Origin: Gammaproteobacteria bacterium
Lineage (GTDB): Bacteria > Pseudomonadota > Gammaproteobacteria > Pseudomonadales > Azotimanducaceae
Direction of reading: 5' to 3'
Assembly (NCBI GenBank): GCA_030430515.1
Contig: JAUIKX010000066.1
Coordinates: forward strand, 1-13,512
DNA: 13,512 bases
The translations under genes and the position numbers were made by a program. Of this stretch, positions 1 through 6,499 are shown in pieces; the stretch's first letter is position 1, and each line of letters starts with the position of its first letter. The notes under the pieces were generated by a model. The model did no database searches. It was given only the letters and a program-made list of their open reading frames with translations, and was not told the origin of the DNA.

Positions 1-563
1 AGTTCCACAGGGGGCTCGTTCCACTGATTGGTGCGGTAGAGATTGCGGAGAAACTGACGGGTGTGCTCGCCGAACGCTTTGTCTGCCACACCCGGAAAGC
101 GGTTGAAGTGGACTATGTAGAAATCTTCTCCCAGGAACTCGTCCCAGAGGCTGATCCAGTCTTTCTCACCACGGGCCAGATAAGGAACGCTCAGGTTGAC
201 CACGCCGGCCACCCGGTCGGGGTGAAGCACGCTCATGGCCCAGACGACGATGGCACCCCAGTCGTGACCGATGAACACCGCGTCGTCGTAGCCGTAGTGA
301 TCCAGCAGGCCGGCGAGGTCGCCGGTGAGGTTGGCAATGTCGTAGTCGGTAACCTCGGCGGGCGCTGTACTCTGCCCGTAGCCTCTCTGGTTGGGCACGA
401 TGACGTGGTAACCGGCTTCCGCCAGGGGTTCGATCTGATGCCGCCAGGAAAATGCATGTTCCGGCCAGCCGTGACACAGAACGAGCGGTCTGCCTGAGCC
501 CGCTTCGAAAACTTCCAGACTGACGCCGTTGGTTTCGATCATTCTTGCTTGGGGAAATGTCAT
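1..563 (-). CDS. Alpha/beta hydrolase, epoxide-hydrolase-like (5' part only)
   Basis: This is a cytosolic alpha/beta-hydrolase-fold enzyme, cut by the window edge after about 187 codons. Residues 31-35 read HGWPE, the HGxP oxyanion-hole motif. Residues 99-103 read GHDWG, so the nucleophile elbow carries Asp101 rather than Ser, as in soluble epoxide hydrolases and haloalkane dehalogenases. The FYIVHFNRFPG stretch near 148-158 resembles the cap-domain start of epoxide hydrolases, which favours that reading over dehalogenase. The Asp/Glu and His that complete the triad lie outside the window. The start is ATG at 561-563, preceded by GGAG six bases upstream; Met8 is a weaker alternative. It is transcribed away from the double-glycine peptide gene, so the 564-686 gap serves both. 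Family assignment is firm; the substrate is unknown. Confidence 0.88.
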   Translation of the reverse strand, partial: MTFPQARMIETNGVSLEVFEAGSGRPLVLCHGWPEHAFSWRHQIEPLAEAGYHVIVPNQRGYGQSTAPAEVTDYDIANLTGDLAGLLDHYGYDDAVFIGHDWGAIVVWAMSVLHPDRVAGVVNLSVPYLARGEKDWISLWDEFLGEDFYIVHFNRFPGVADKAFGEHTRQFLRNLYRTNQWNEPPVE

Positions 564-597
564 TGCCTGCTCCGATTTCTCACTGAAGACATCATAA

Positions 598-638
598 CCA
601 ACCCACCTGCGATGTGGGTGATCTCTCTGATGGGTTGG
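598..638 (+). promoter_or_regulatory. Overlapping alternative hairpins in leader of the double-glycine peptide gene
   Basis: Two inverted repeats share the same left arm. CCAACCCA (598-605) is perfectly complementary to TGGGTTGG (631-638). ACCCAC (601-606) is perfectly complementary to GTGGGT (614-619). Both cannot form at once in an RNA. They end about 48 nt before the peptide ATG. On the minus strand the adjacent TATGAT (complement of 591-596) could be a -10 element for the hydrolase gene, so the repeats could instead be a DNA operator between divergent genes. The repeats are seen directly; any regulatory role is inferred. Confidence 0.35.
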
Positions 639-686
639 CTGCGCGCGGCCGTATGCTTGCTGCTCATGCACAACAAGGAGAAGGAA

Positions 687-869
687 ATGCGCGTATTGAG
701 CGAAGAGGAGTTGCAGGTCGTCACCGGTGGGGTTGATGGGCGCAGCAGTCTGACGCACGAATTCAGCAACAACTACGGTCATGGCCGGGCCGATAGTTGG
801 GCTGATCAGGCGACGGATGCGCCCACAGTGTTCGTTCCTGAGTGGCGGGATCCTGCCTTGAGCCGCTGA
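687..869 (+). CDS. Small peptide with double-glycine (bacteriocin/microcin-type) leader
   Basis: This is a 60-residue peptide. It starts MRVLSEEELQVVTGG, a textbook double-glycine leader: acidic/Leu-rich helix, hydrophobic positions at about -4, -7 and -12, and GG at 14-15. In the families that use this leader, a C39 peptidase-containing ABC transporter cuts after GG and exports the rest. The predicted core (residues 16-60, starting VDGRSS) is hydrophilic, has no Cys, is rich in Asp, Ser, Asn and His, and lacks the hydrophobic GxxxG stretch of pore-forming class II bacteriocins. The frame is open upstream to 549, but the ATG at 687 was chosen because AAGGAG (675-680) and a second AGGA precede it and the leader begins there. 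No transporter or immunity gene is visible. The methyltransferase 60 nt downstream may be cotranscribed. A secreted signal or a modified peptide is possible; the core is not recognised. Confidence 0.72.
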   Translation: MRVLSEEELQVVTGGVDGRSSLTHEFSNNYGHGRADSWADQATDAPTVFVPEWRDPALSR

Positions 870-896
870 CTGGCCGGTTGGTCGTTTATTCGGGAC

Positions 897-926
897 AATC
901 CCCTCTCAAAGCATAAAGGGGGGATT
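897..926 (+). promoter_or_regulatory. Inverted repeat enclosing the methyltransferase ribosome-binding site
   Basis: AATCCCC (897-903) is complementary to GGGGATT (920-926). The right arm overlaps the very strong purine run GGGGGG (918-923) that is the ribosome-binding site of the ATG at 930. If folded, this would hide the site, which suggests translational control or coupling to the upstream peptide gene. The 16-nt loop makes the hairpin only moderately stable. The repeat is seen; the role is inferred. Confidence 0.35.
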
Positions 927-929
927 CCC

Positions 930-2003
930 ATGAGCGATATCGATCGCGACAAACTCAATGGCTACATCAGAATGGTGGGCGGGTCGATTGCGCAGGGTTT
1001 CAATTGCGCGATCAGTGCGGCGGGAGAACATCTTGGACTCTATGCGGCTATGGCGGACCGGGATTCGGCCACTTCCGAGGAGCTGGCCGAGGCGACGGGA
1101 TTGAGCGAACGCTGGCTGCGGGAATGGCTGCGGCATCAGACGGTGATCGGCCATCTCGACTTCGACGCGGCGAATCAGCGGTTCAGTATGTGCGATGAAG
1201 CGGCGATGGTCCTTGCCGACCCGGACAGCCCGGCGTTTCTTGGCGGTGGCTTTGACGCGGTGCTTGCCGCGATGCCGTCTGTGCCCAAGGTGGAGGAAGC
1301 GTTCCGTTCCGGCCTGGGTCTGTCTTACGACGATCATGGTGAAGCCTGCGCCCACGGAATTGAGCGTTTGTCAGCCTACACGCAGAAGTATCAGCTCGTG
1401 CCGCAGATTCTGCCGCTTGTGGACGGGTTGGTGGACCGCCTGCGGGCGGGTATTCAGGTCGCCGATGTGGGCTGCGGTGGTGCTTTGTCCACTGTAACGA
1501 TGGCCGCCGCGTTTCCGCACTCGCAGTTCACCGCCTACGATATTTCCACCCACGCACTCGATCGGGCTGCTGCCAATGTCGCAGAAGCGGGCGTAGACAA
1601 CGTGCGCCTGATCAACCCGCAGGAAGTGCCGATGCCGAGCGACGCGACTTACGACCTTGTGACCACGTTCGATGTCGTGCACGACACGCCGTTTCCCGAG
1701 CAGCTCATCGCCGACATCCGCGCAGCGCTCAAGGATGACGGTGTGTGGTTGTGCGAAGACATCAAGAGCTTTCCCACATTCGAGCAGAACCTCGAGGAGC
1801 ACCCGATGGCAGCGCTGCTGTATGGATTCAGCGTAATGGTCTGCATGTCGTCCGGCCTGTCGGCGCCGGGCGGAGCCGGCCTCGGCACGCTTGGATTCAA
1901 CGAGGAAGTGGCGCGCAGAATGACGAAAGAAGCCGGCTTCGAGAACTTTTTACGGCTGGATTTCGACAATCCTATGAACAACTACTACGCAATCAGGCCA
2001 TAG
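930..2003 (+). CDS. Class I SAM-dependent methyltransferase with N-terminal winged-helix domain
   Basis: The protein has 357 residues with an architecture typical of the small-molecule/O-methyltransferase-like group that includes Rv2258c-type proteins. An N-terminal helical/winged-helix dimerisation region (about 20-95, with SEELAEATGLSERWLREWL) precedes a Rossmann methyltransferase domain. SAM motif I is DVGCGGA at 179-185. The usual form is DxGxGxG, so the third glycine is Ala here. The acidic residue at the end of strand 2 is in TAYDIS. The post-motif TTFDVVHD segment and the C-terminal NNYYAIRP strand fit the family. The start ATG follows AAAGGGGGG. The gene lies 60 nt after the double-glycine peptide gene and 10 nt before the TM2 gene, so the three may form one transcript. 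The substrate cannot be told; peptide modification is possible but this family mostly acts on small molecules. Confidence 0.85.
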   Translation: MSDIDRDKLNGYIRMVGGSIAQGFNCAISAAGEHLGLYAAMADRDSATSEELAEATGLSERWLREWLRHQTVIGHLDFDAANQRFSMCDEAAMVLADPDSPAFLGGGFDAVLAAMPSVPKVEEAFRSGLGLSYDDHGEACAHGIERLSAYTQKYQLVPQILPLVDGLVDRLRAGIQVADVGCGGALSTVTMAAAFPHSQFTAYDISTHALDRAAANVAEAGVDNVRLINPQEVPMPSDATYDLVTTFDVVHDTPFPEQLIADIRAALKDDGVWLCEDIKSFPTFEQNLEEHPMAALLYGFSVMVCMSSGLSAPGGAGLGTLGFNEEVARRMTKEAGFENFLRLDFDNPMNNYYAIRP

Positions 2004-2013
2004 ACCCAAAACC

Positions 2014-2412
2014 ATGCGCGAAGACACACACAGCCTCGGTGTCGGCTATCTGCTCTGGATATTCGGCTTTCTCGGTTCCCACCGGTTCTACTTCGGTCGT
2101 CCGGTCAGCGGCACCATTTACTTTTTCACGCTTGGACTGCTGTTTGTCGGCTGGATCGTCGACCTCTTTCTCATGCCGCGGCTCGAAGCTACTGCAGCCC
2201 GGCGTTACCAGCCGGGCGAGAAGAGCTACACCGTAGCCTGGGTGTGTCTCGTGTTTCTGGGCATCTTCGGCATTCACCGCTTCTACCAGGGCAAGATCTT
2301 CACCGGTCTTCTGTATCTGGTTACCGTCGGCTTGTTTGGCATCGGTATCATTTACGACTTCTGGACGCTCAACGAGCAGGTCAGCTCGAGAAACCGGGAG
2401 CTTTCGATCTGA
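2014..2412 (+). CDS. Membrane protein with two tandem TM2 domains
   Basis: The protein has 132 residues and consists of two copies of the TM2 module. Each has a pair of transmembrane helices joined by a short loop with the hallmark FLGxHRFYxG and an aspartate in the second helix. Copy 1 (about 8-57) has FLGSHRFYFGRP and ends WIVDLFL. Copy 2 (about 70-119) has FLGIFGIHRFYQGK and ends IIYDFWTL. Four membrane helices in total are expected in the inner membrane. The biochemical role of TM2 proteins in bacteria is not established. The gene starts 10 nt after the methyltransferase stop without a clear ribosome-binding site, which suggests translational coupling. It converges with mscS, leaving 37 nt between stops and no obvious terminator hairpin. 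Confidence 0.85.
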   Translation: MREDTHSLGVGYLLWIFGFLGSHRFYFGRPVSGTIYFFTLGLLFVGWIVDLFLMPRLEATAARRYQPGEKSYTVAWVCLVFLGIFGIHRFYQGKIFTGLLYLVTVGLFGIGIIYDFWTLNEQVSSRNRELSI

Positions 2413-2449
2413 CCCGCCGTCGACGACCGTTGCTAAGACCGACGAATTT

Positions 2450-3283
2450 TCAGCCTGCCTGGTGCAGATGCACGTCTGTCTGCGGAAATGGAATGGAAAT
2501 GTTCTCCGCATCGAATGCCAGTTTGACCTGCTCTGTGAGGTGAAAGTACACCCCCCAGTAGTCTGCTGCGTTCACCCACACGCGAACGGTGAAGTTCACG
2601 GATGAGTCGGCCAGTTCCGAAACGACGACGAGCGGTGCTGGGTCGTGCAATGCGCGGCTTTCGGCGTCGATGAGTCTCAAGAGTACTTCTTTCGCCCGCG
2701 GTATGTCGTCTTCGTAACCAATGCCGAAAACGAAGTCGACACGCCGTGTGCTTTCCATCGAGTAGTTGGTGATCACGTCATTACTGATGGCGCCGTTGGG
2801 AATGATGATTACCTTATTATCCGGAGTTTTGAGGATGGTGTTGAAGATCTGGATCTCTGCGACCGTACCCGAAACGCCCTGGGCTTCGACGAAATCGCCC
2901 ACCTTGTAGGGCTTGAAAAGCAGCACCAGCACGCCGCCTGCGAAGTTTGACAGGCTGCCCTGAAGTGCAAGACCGATGGCGAGGCCGGCTGCACCGAGAA
3001 TCGCGACGAACGATGTCGTCTCGATACCCACCATCGAAGCAACGCTGATCAGCAGAAGCGCTTTGAGCACCACCGATGTCAGGCTGCAGAGGAACTTCGA
3101 TAGCGTGGCTTCGGTTTCCTGCCTGGTGAGACCTTTCTCGATCAGATTGACCACGCGCCTGATGATCCACAGACCCGCGATGAGTACGACCAGCGCAAGC
3201 AGCACGCTGGGAACGTACTGAATCGCGAGATCGATTGCTGTGTCCGCGTACTCCTGCAGTTGTTCGGGTGAGAAAAAGTCCAT
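2450..3283 (-). CDS. mscS: Small-conductance mechanosensitive channel MscS
   Basis: The channel has 277 residues, close to the 286 of E. coli MscS, with the minimal three-helix layout. TM1 spans about 23-45, TM2 about 66-86 and TM3 about 92-125. The pore helix carries GAAGLAIGLALQGSLSN (97-113) with the small Ala/Gly packing pattern that lines the pore. The beta-domain follows (FKPYKVGDFVEAQGVSGTV, then a PNG turn). The C-terminal vestibule ends in ISIPFPQTDVHL, the family signature. It forms a homoheptamer in the inner membrane and opens under membrane tension to release solutes on osmotic downshift. The start ATG has AAGGAG seven bases upstream. It is divergent from the photolyase gene and convergent with the TM2 gene, so it is probably monocistronic. 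Confidence 0.95.
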   Translation of the reverse strand: MDFFSPEQLQEYADTAIDLAIQYVPSVLLALVVLIAGLWIIRRVVNLIEKGLTRQETEATLSKFLCSLTSVVLKALLLISVASMVGIETTSFVAILGAAGLAIGLALQGSLSNFAGGVLVLLFKPYKVGDFVEAQGVSGTVAEIQIFNTILKTPDNKVIIIPNGAISNDVITNYSMESTRRVDFVFGIGYEDDIPRAKEVLLRLIDAESRALHDPAPLVVVSELADSSVNFTVRVWVNAADYWGVYFHLTEQVKLAFDAENISIPFPQTDVHLHQAG

Positions 3284-3368
3284 GGTTTCTCCTTGTTGGA
3301 TGTCTGGCGGGAGGTTTGCGTCAGTTTAACAACCGTTTCACCCGAGGTGTGGGATTCTCAGCCTGTTC

Positions 3369-4898
3369 GTGCTGCGTTGTGAGCGCGTAGAGAGATTTTG
3401 GAGATGCGTCATCGATAGAAGCCTTCTGGTGCTCATGGGTAACCAGCTTTTCGACGTTGCTTATCTGCCGTCGCCGCGGGAGTGCAACGTCCTCATGGTA
3501 GAGCTGCCCATTGAATGCACGCGCTATTGCTATCACCAGCAGAAGCTGGGGTTTGTTCTTGCCGCTATGCGGGAGCATGCCGCCCGTCTGGCGCTGTTGG
3601 GTTACCGGGTCATCTACAGGCGTCTGCAGCAGGGTGAAACGGACGCGGCGTACTTCGCTCGGGTGGTGTGTGACGTGGCGAACGAATACGCACCGGCGAA
3701 GCTTCAGGCCTTCACCGCAACCAGTCGCGGTCAGAACCATTTGCTGCAGCAGGCGCTCGAAGCCGGCGGCTACCCGGTGCACTGGTTGGAGGGGCCTATG
3801 TTCCTCACCGGTTTCGAGCAGGGGCAGAAGCTGATCGACTTCAACCAGCCGCAGATGGGCCGCTTTTACACCGCGCAGCGTCGCCGTCTGGGCCTGCTCA
3901 TGGAGTCCGGCAAGCCTCGGGGTGGTCGCTGGAGCTTCGACGAAGATAACCGTCGGTCGCTACCGGACAGCCAGGTGCTTCCCGAGATCCCTGATTGTGT
4001 GCATTCACAGCTCACCCGGACGACCCTCGAAGAAGTCGCCGCGACCTTTGCCGACAACCCCGGAGCGGCTGATCAGCTCTGGTTGCCGACGACCCGGGAA
4101 GGCGCGCTGCAATGGCTCGAGCGGTTCATCGAAGAACGCATGATCGGCTTCGGCAGCTATGAAGATGCATTGTCGCAACGTGGTCCGGTGCTCTTCCACA
4201 GCGTGCTTTCTCCGTTTCTCAATATCGGCCTGTTGACGCCCGACGAGGTTCTGGAAGCCGTTTTGCGTTACGACGCGAATAATCATGTTCCGCTCAACGA
4301 TCTCGAGGGCTTTGTGCGCCAGCTGGTTGGCTGGCGGGAGTTCGTACGCCTCATCTACGAACGCTTTCCGGACATGCGGCGAAAGAACTGCTGGAATGCG
4401 CATCGCGAGATGGCTGACTCCTGGCACCGCGGTGATACCGGTATCGTGCCGCTGGATGAAGCGGTGCGAAAGCTCGAGCTTTATGGTTGGAACCACCACA
4501 TCGAGCGCCTCATGGTCATCGCCAATATGCACAACCTCTGTGAGATTCGGCCTGAATCCGTATACAACTTCTTCATGAGCCGCTACATCGATGCTTTCGA
4601 TTGGGTGATGGGACCCAACGTCTTCGGCATGGGGCTCACCTCCGATGGCGGCACGTTTGCGACGAAACCCTACATCGCGGGCTCCAACTACATGCTGAAA
4701 ATGGGCGGCTACGAAAAAGGCCCGTGGTGCGACGTGGTAGATGGGCTCTACTGGCGGTTTGTAGACCGTCATAAACAGATGCTCGTGCATAACCCGCGGG
4801 CAGCTCTGATGGTGCGTGGTCTGGAACGTCTTCGTCCGGAGCGGCGCGAACTGATCTTCACGCAGGCGCACAACTTTCTGGAGCAGCACACCCGATGA
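3369..4898 (+). CDS. Photolyase/cryptochrome-family flavoprotein, FeS-BCP lineage but lacking Fe-S cysteines
   Basis: The protein has up to 509 residues and is related to the bacterial (6-4) photolyase/CryB group (FeS-BCP; 'cryptochrome/photolyase family protein'). Visible marks are the N-terminal antenna-domain strand SLLVLMGNQL (18-27), the FAD domain with FGSYEDA (261-267), LFHSVLSPFLNIGLL (275-289) and GWREF (321-325), and the HH pair at 376-377 in NHHIERLMV. This pair matches the position of the histidines linked to (6-4) repair in this lineage. In Fe-S members a CxxC...C loop sits between KMSxY and LYW; here it is shortened to YEKGPWCDVVDGLYW (448-462) with one Cys. The upstream cluster Cys position (around 361) is Pro. 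A 4Fe-4S cluster is therefore unlikely. The start is uncertain: GTG 3369 is the only one covering the first strand with no ribosome-binding site, while ATG 3435 would remove it. The stop overlaps the next gene by 4 nt. Confidence 0.85.
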   Translation: MLRCERVERFWRCVIDRSLLVLMGNQLFDVAYLPSPRECNVLMVELPIECTRYCYHQQKLGFVLAAMREHAARLALLGYRVIYRRLQQGETDAAYFARVVCDVANEYAPAKLQAFTATSRGQNHLLQQALEAGGYPVHWLEGPMFLTGFEQGQKLIDFNQPQMGRFYTAQRRRLGLLMESGKPRGGRWSFDEDNRRSLPDSQVLPEIPDCVHSQLTRTTLEEVAATFADNPGAADQLWLPTTREGALQWLERFIEERMIGFGSYEDALSQRGPVLFHSVLSPFLNIGLLTPDEVLEAVLRYDANNHVPLNDLEGFVRQLVGWREFVRLIYERFPDMRRKNCWNAHREMADSWHRGDTGIVPLDEAVRKLELYGWNHHIERLMVIANMHNLCEIRPESVYNFFMSRYIDAFDWVMGPNVFGMGLTSDGGTFATKPYIAGSNYMLKMGGYEKGPWCDVVDGLYWRFVDRHKQMLVHNPRAALMVRGLERLRPERRELIFTQAHNFLEQHTR

Positions 4899-5608
4899 AC
4901 GTCCTTGTGGTGGGTGGCAGCGGTGGCATCGGTGCTGCGCTCGTCTCTGCCTATGCTGCTGACCAGGCGGTACAGGAGCTTGTTGCGACCCGGCGCGGTG
5001 AGCCCGATGCCCAGTCCGCTAGCGCGTCGTGGCTGGCGCTCGACCTGTGTCGGCAGGACAGCATCGAGCGAGCGGGCAAGGAAATCAGAAGTGCTATGGA
5101 GCACCTGGATCTCGTGATCTTTGCCTCGGGCGTACTTCAGTCCGACTCTGCAAGGGCTGAAAAATCCCTCGAGCAGATTCGCCTTTCTGCACTGCAGGCC
5201 AGCAGTACGGTCAATGCACTCGGGCCGCTGTGCATGCTTGCAGAGCTTGCTGCACCTCTTCGCGCAAGCACCGCTCCGAAAGTGGTTTTCCTGTCGGCGC
5301 AGATCGGCAGCATCGAAGATAACGGCCTTGGCGGCTGGTACGGCTACCGCATGGCGAAAGCAGCGCTGAACATGGGGGTGAAAACCGCGGCCATAGAAGT
5401 CTCCAGGTGGCGCAACGACGCGACGCTGGTCGCGCTGCATCCCGGCACCACCCTCACAAAGCTCTCGGAGCCTTTTGTTCGACGGCGGCGGAAGCCGCCC
5501 GCCTCGGCGCCTCAGGCCGCGGAAAAAATTGCTGCTTTTGTTCGACGCATGACACCGGATATGAACGGCGGCTTTTATCGCTGCGATGGCTGCCGGTTAC
5601 CCTGGTAA
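4895..5608 (+). CDS. Short-chain dehydrogenase/reductase (CsgA/C-factor-like SDR)
   Basis: This is a 237-residue cytosolic NAD(P)-dependent oxidoreductase. The dinucleotide-binding motif GGSGGIG is at 7-13, the NAG-equivalent region is FASGV (76-80), the active-site Asn is at 107, Ser at 134, and the YxxxK motif is Tyr151/Lys155. The C-terminus (GGFYRCDGCRLPW) matches the short SDRs resembling Myxococcus C-factor, which end in a similar G-LPW tail. The start codon overlaps the photolyase stop (ATGA, 4895-4898), so the two are translationally coupled. SDR genes next to this type of photolyase are, from memory, common in marine Gammaproteobacteria, but their shared role is unclear. The substrate is not predictable. 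Confidence 0.9.
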   Translation: MNVLVVGGSGGIGAALVSAYAADQAVQELVATRRGEPDAQSASASWLALDLCRQDSIERAGKEIRSAMEHLDLVIFASGVLQSDSARAEKSLEQIRLSALQASSTVNALGPLCMLAELAAPLRASTAPKVVFLSAQIGSIEDNGLGGWYGYRMAKAALNMGVKTAAIEVSRWRNDATLVALHPGTTLTKLSEPFVRRRRKPPASAPQAAEKIAAFVRRMTPDMNGGFYRCDGCRLPW

Positions 5609-5628
5609 GCGTTGCGAACGAACGACTG

Positions 5629-5653
5629 AAAAAAGGGCGCGTTAACACGCCCT
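5629..5653 (-). terminator. Intrinsic terminator for the 5712-6431 hydrolase gene
   Basis: On the minus strand AGGGCGTGTT/AACGCGCCCT forms a 10-bp stem with one mismatch (5634-5653), followed directly by six T (complement of A at 5629-5634). This is the classical rho-independent form for the leftward hydrolase gene that ends at 5712. No T run follows on the plus strand, so it is a weaker signal for the SDR gene that ends at 5608. Confidence 0.7.
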
Positions 5654-5682
5654 GATGATCGATGTGTCGGCGGCCGCTCGGT

Positions 5683-5704
5683 GGCAGATGGCGATGCATC
5701 TGCC
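5683..5704. repeat. Perfect 8-bp inverted repeat downstream of the hydrolase stop
   Basis: GGCAGATG (5683-5690) and CATCTGCC (5697-5704) form a perfect stem with a 6-nt loop, 7 nt beyond the hydrolase stop on the minus strand. There is no T run, so it is not itself a classic terminator. It may stabilise the 3' end ahead of the terminator at 5629-5653. Confidence 0.4.
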
Positions 5705-5711
5705 TGTCGTG

Positions 5712-6431
5712 TCAGGCCGGAGCGGATTGAACCGGGGCCGCGTGCCGTGCCAGGCGGTCTGCAATGGTGCGGAACGCAGTCGGCGAGAAGCCGAAGCCGC
5801 TGTGCGAGCTCGTGATCTCCACGTGTTCCACGTTCGGGCTCAAATGGTCTATGCAGGCCTGCCAGGCAACCACACCGTCCAGTTTCGAGTAGATGGCGGT
5901 CGTGGGCACTGTCAGCGGCACGCGGTACCTTTCGGCAACCAGACGCTCGATGTCGTCCAGAGCTTCAGGGGTGTCGCTGAACATGGCGGCGACAGCGGTG
6001 TATTTCGGGCCGCCGAAAACGGGGCTGCCAAGTGTGACCACGCTCGTGATGCGTTCAGGCAGGTTGCGCGCGACTTCCCGGGCCAGATAACCTCCCAGGC
6101 TCCAGCCGACGAGGTGCAGGGTGTCGGCATTGTCGTGATGGTTCGCGAGCATTTCTTCCATGCGGGCGAGGAGCCTCAGAACGTCGCCGTCGTTGGCGCC
6201 CATACCCCAGCCGGTGGCGTTGTAGCCGAGCAGGCGCAGAAAGCGTCTGAGAACGGCCGTTGACGCATCTCCGGCGCCGTAGCCGGGTAGCACGATGACG
6301 GTTTCACCGTTACCTTTGGGAGCGGTTGCCAGAAAAGGTGCCGCCAGGGCGAGCGAGGTGATCTGAAAGGGAAGAAGCGCTTCGCCGATGATGGCGCCGG
6401 GCGGTGGAGGAGCCAGCGATGTATGTTTCAT
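5712..6431 (-). CDS. Serine alpha/beta hydrolase, lipase/esterase-like
   Basis: The protein has 239 residues. The oxyanion region VLPGYGAGD is at 47-55, the nucleophile elbow GWSLGG at 109-114 (Ser111), the probable acid Asp185 in YSKLDGVV, and the probable catalytic His210 in SSHSGFGF. The triad order and spacing fit a small alpha/beta hydrolase of the lipase/PGAP1-like type. No signal peptide is evident, although there is a hydrophobic stretch at about 19-36. The start ATG (6429-6431) has only a weak ribosome-binding site. It lies in the same direction as the two-component operon but is separated from it by 48 nt with a likely terminator, so it is probably its own unit. The substrate is unknown. 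Confidence 0.88.
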   Translation of the reverse strand: MKHTSLAPPPPGAIIGEALLPFQITSLALAAPFLATAPKGNGETVIVLPGYGAGDASTAVLRRFLRLLGYNATGWGMGANDGDVLRLLARMEEMLANHHDNADTLHLVGWSLGGYLAREVARNLPERITSVVTLGSPVFGGPKYTAVAAMFSDTPEALDDIERLVAERYRVPLTVPTTAIYSKLDGVVAWQACIDHLSPNVEHVEITSSHSGFGFSPTAFRTIADRLARHAAPVQSAPA

Positions 6432-6468
6432 GCCGTGACTATCGGACAGACGCTGTCAATGCCGCGTG

Positions 6469-6499
6469 AAAAAAATCTCTCACATGTGGCGGAAGAGAT
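6469..6499 (-). terminator. Probable terminator of the carotenoid-oxygenase/two-component operon
   Basis: On the minus strand ATCTCT...AGAGAT (6494-6499 with 6475-6480) forms a 6-bp stem around a 13-nt loop that contains the palindrome CACATGTG. Seven T (complement of 6469-6475) follow or overlap its end. The stop codon of the response regulator (6480-6482) sits inside the structure. The stem is AT-rich and short, so confidence is moderate. Confidence 0.45.

Noticed and set aside
549..686. 46-codon N-terminal extension of the double-glycine peptide
   Set aside because: It overlaps the divergent hydrolase start and the hairpins; the strong ribosome-binding site and the leader motif place the start at 687.
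3404..3418. Four-codon upstream frame (ATG to TAG) as a real regulatory peptide
   Set aside because: The GGAG directly abuts its ATG, leaving no spacing for a ribosome; it is kept only as part of the start-site question.
4005..4889. 294-codon frame on the minus strand
   Set aside because: It is wholly antisense to the photolyase gene, whose protein has clear family motifs; the antisense product has none.
6454..6459. Perfect TTGACA (-35) on the minus strand upstream of the hydrolase
   Set aside because: No acceptable -10 hexamer lies 16-18 nt downstream before the start codon.
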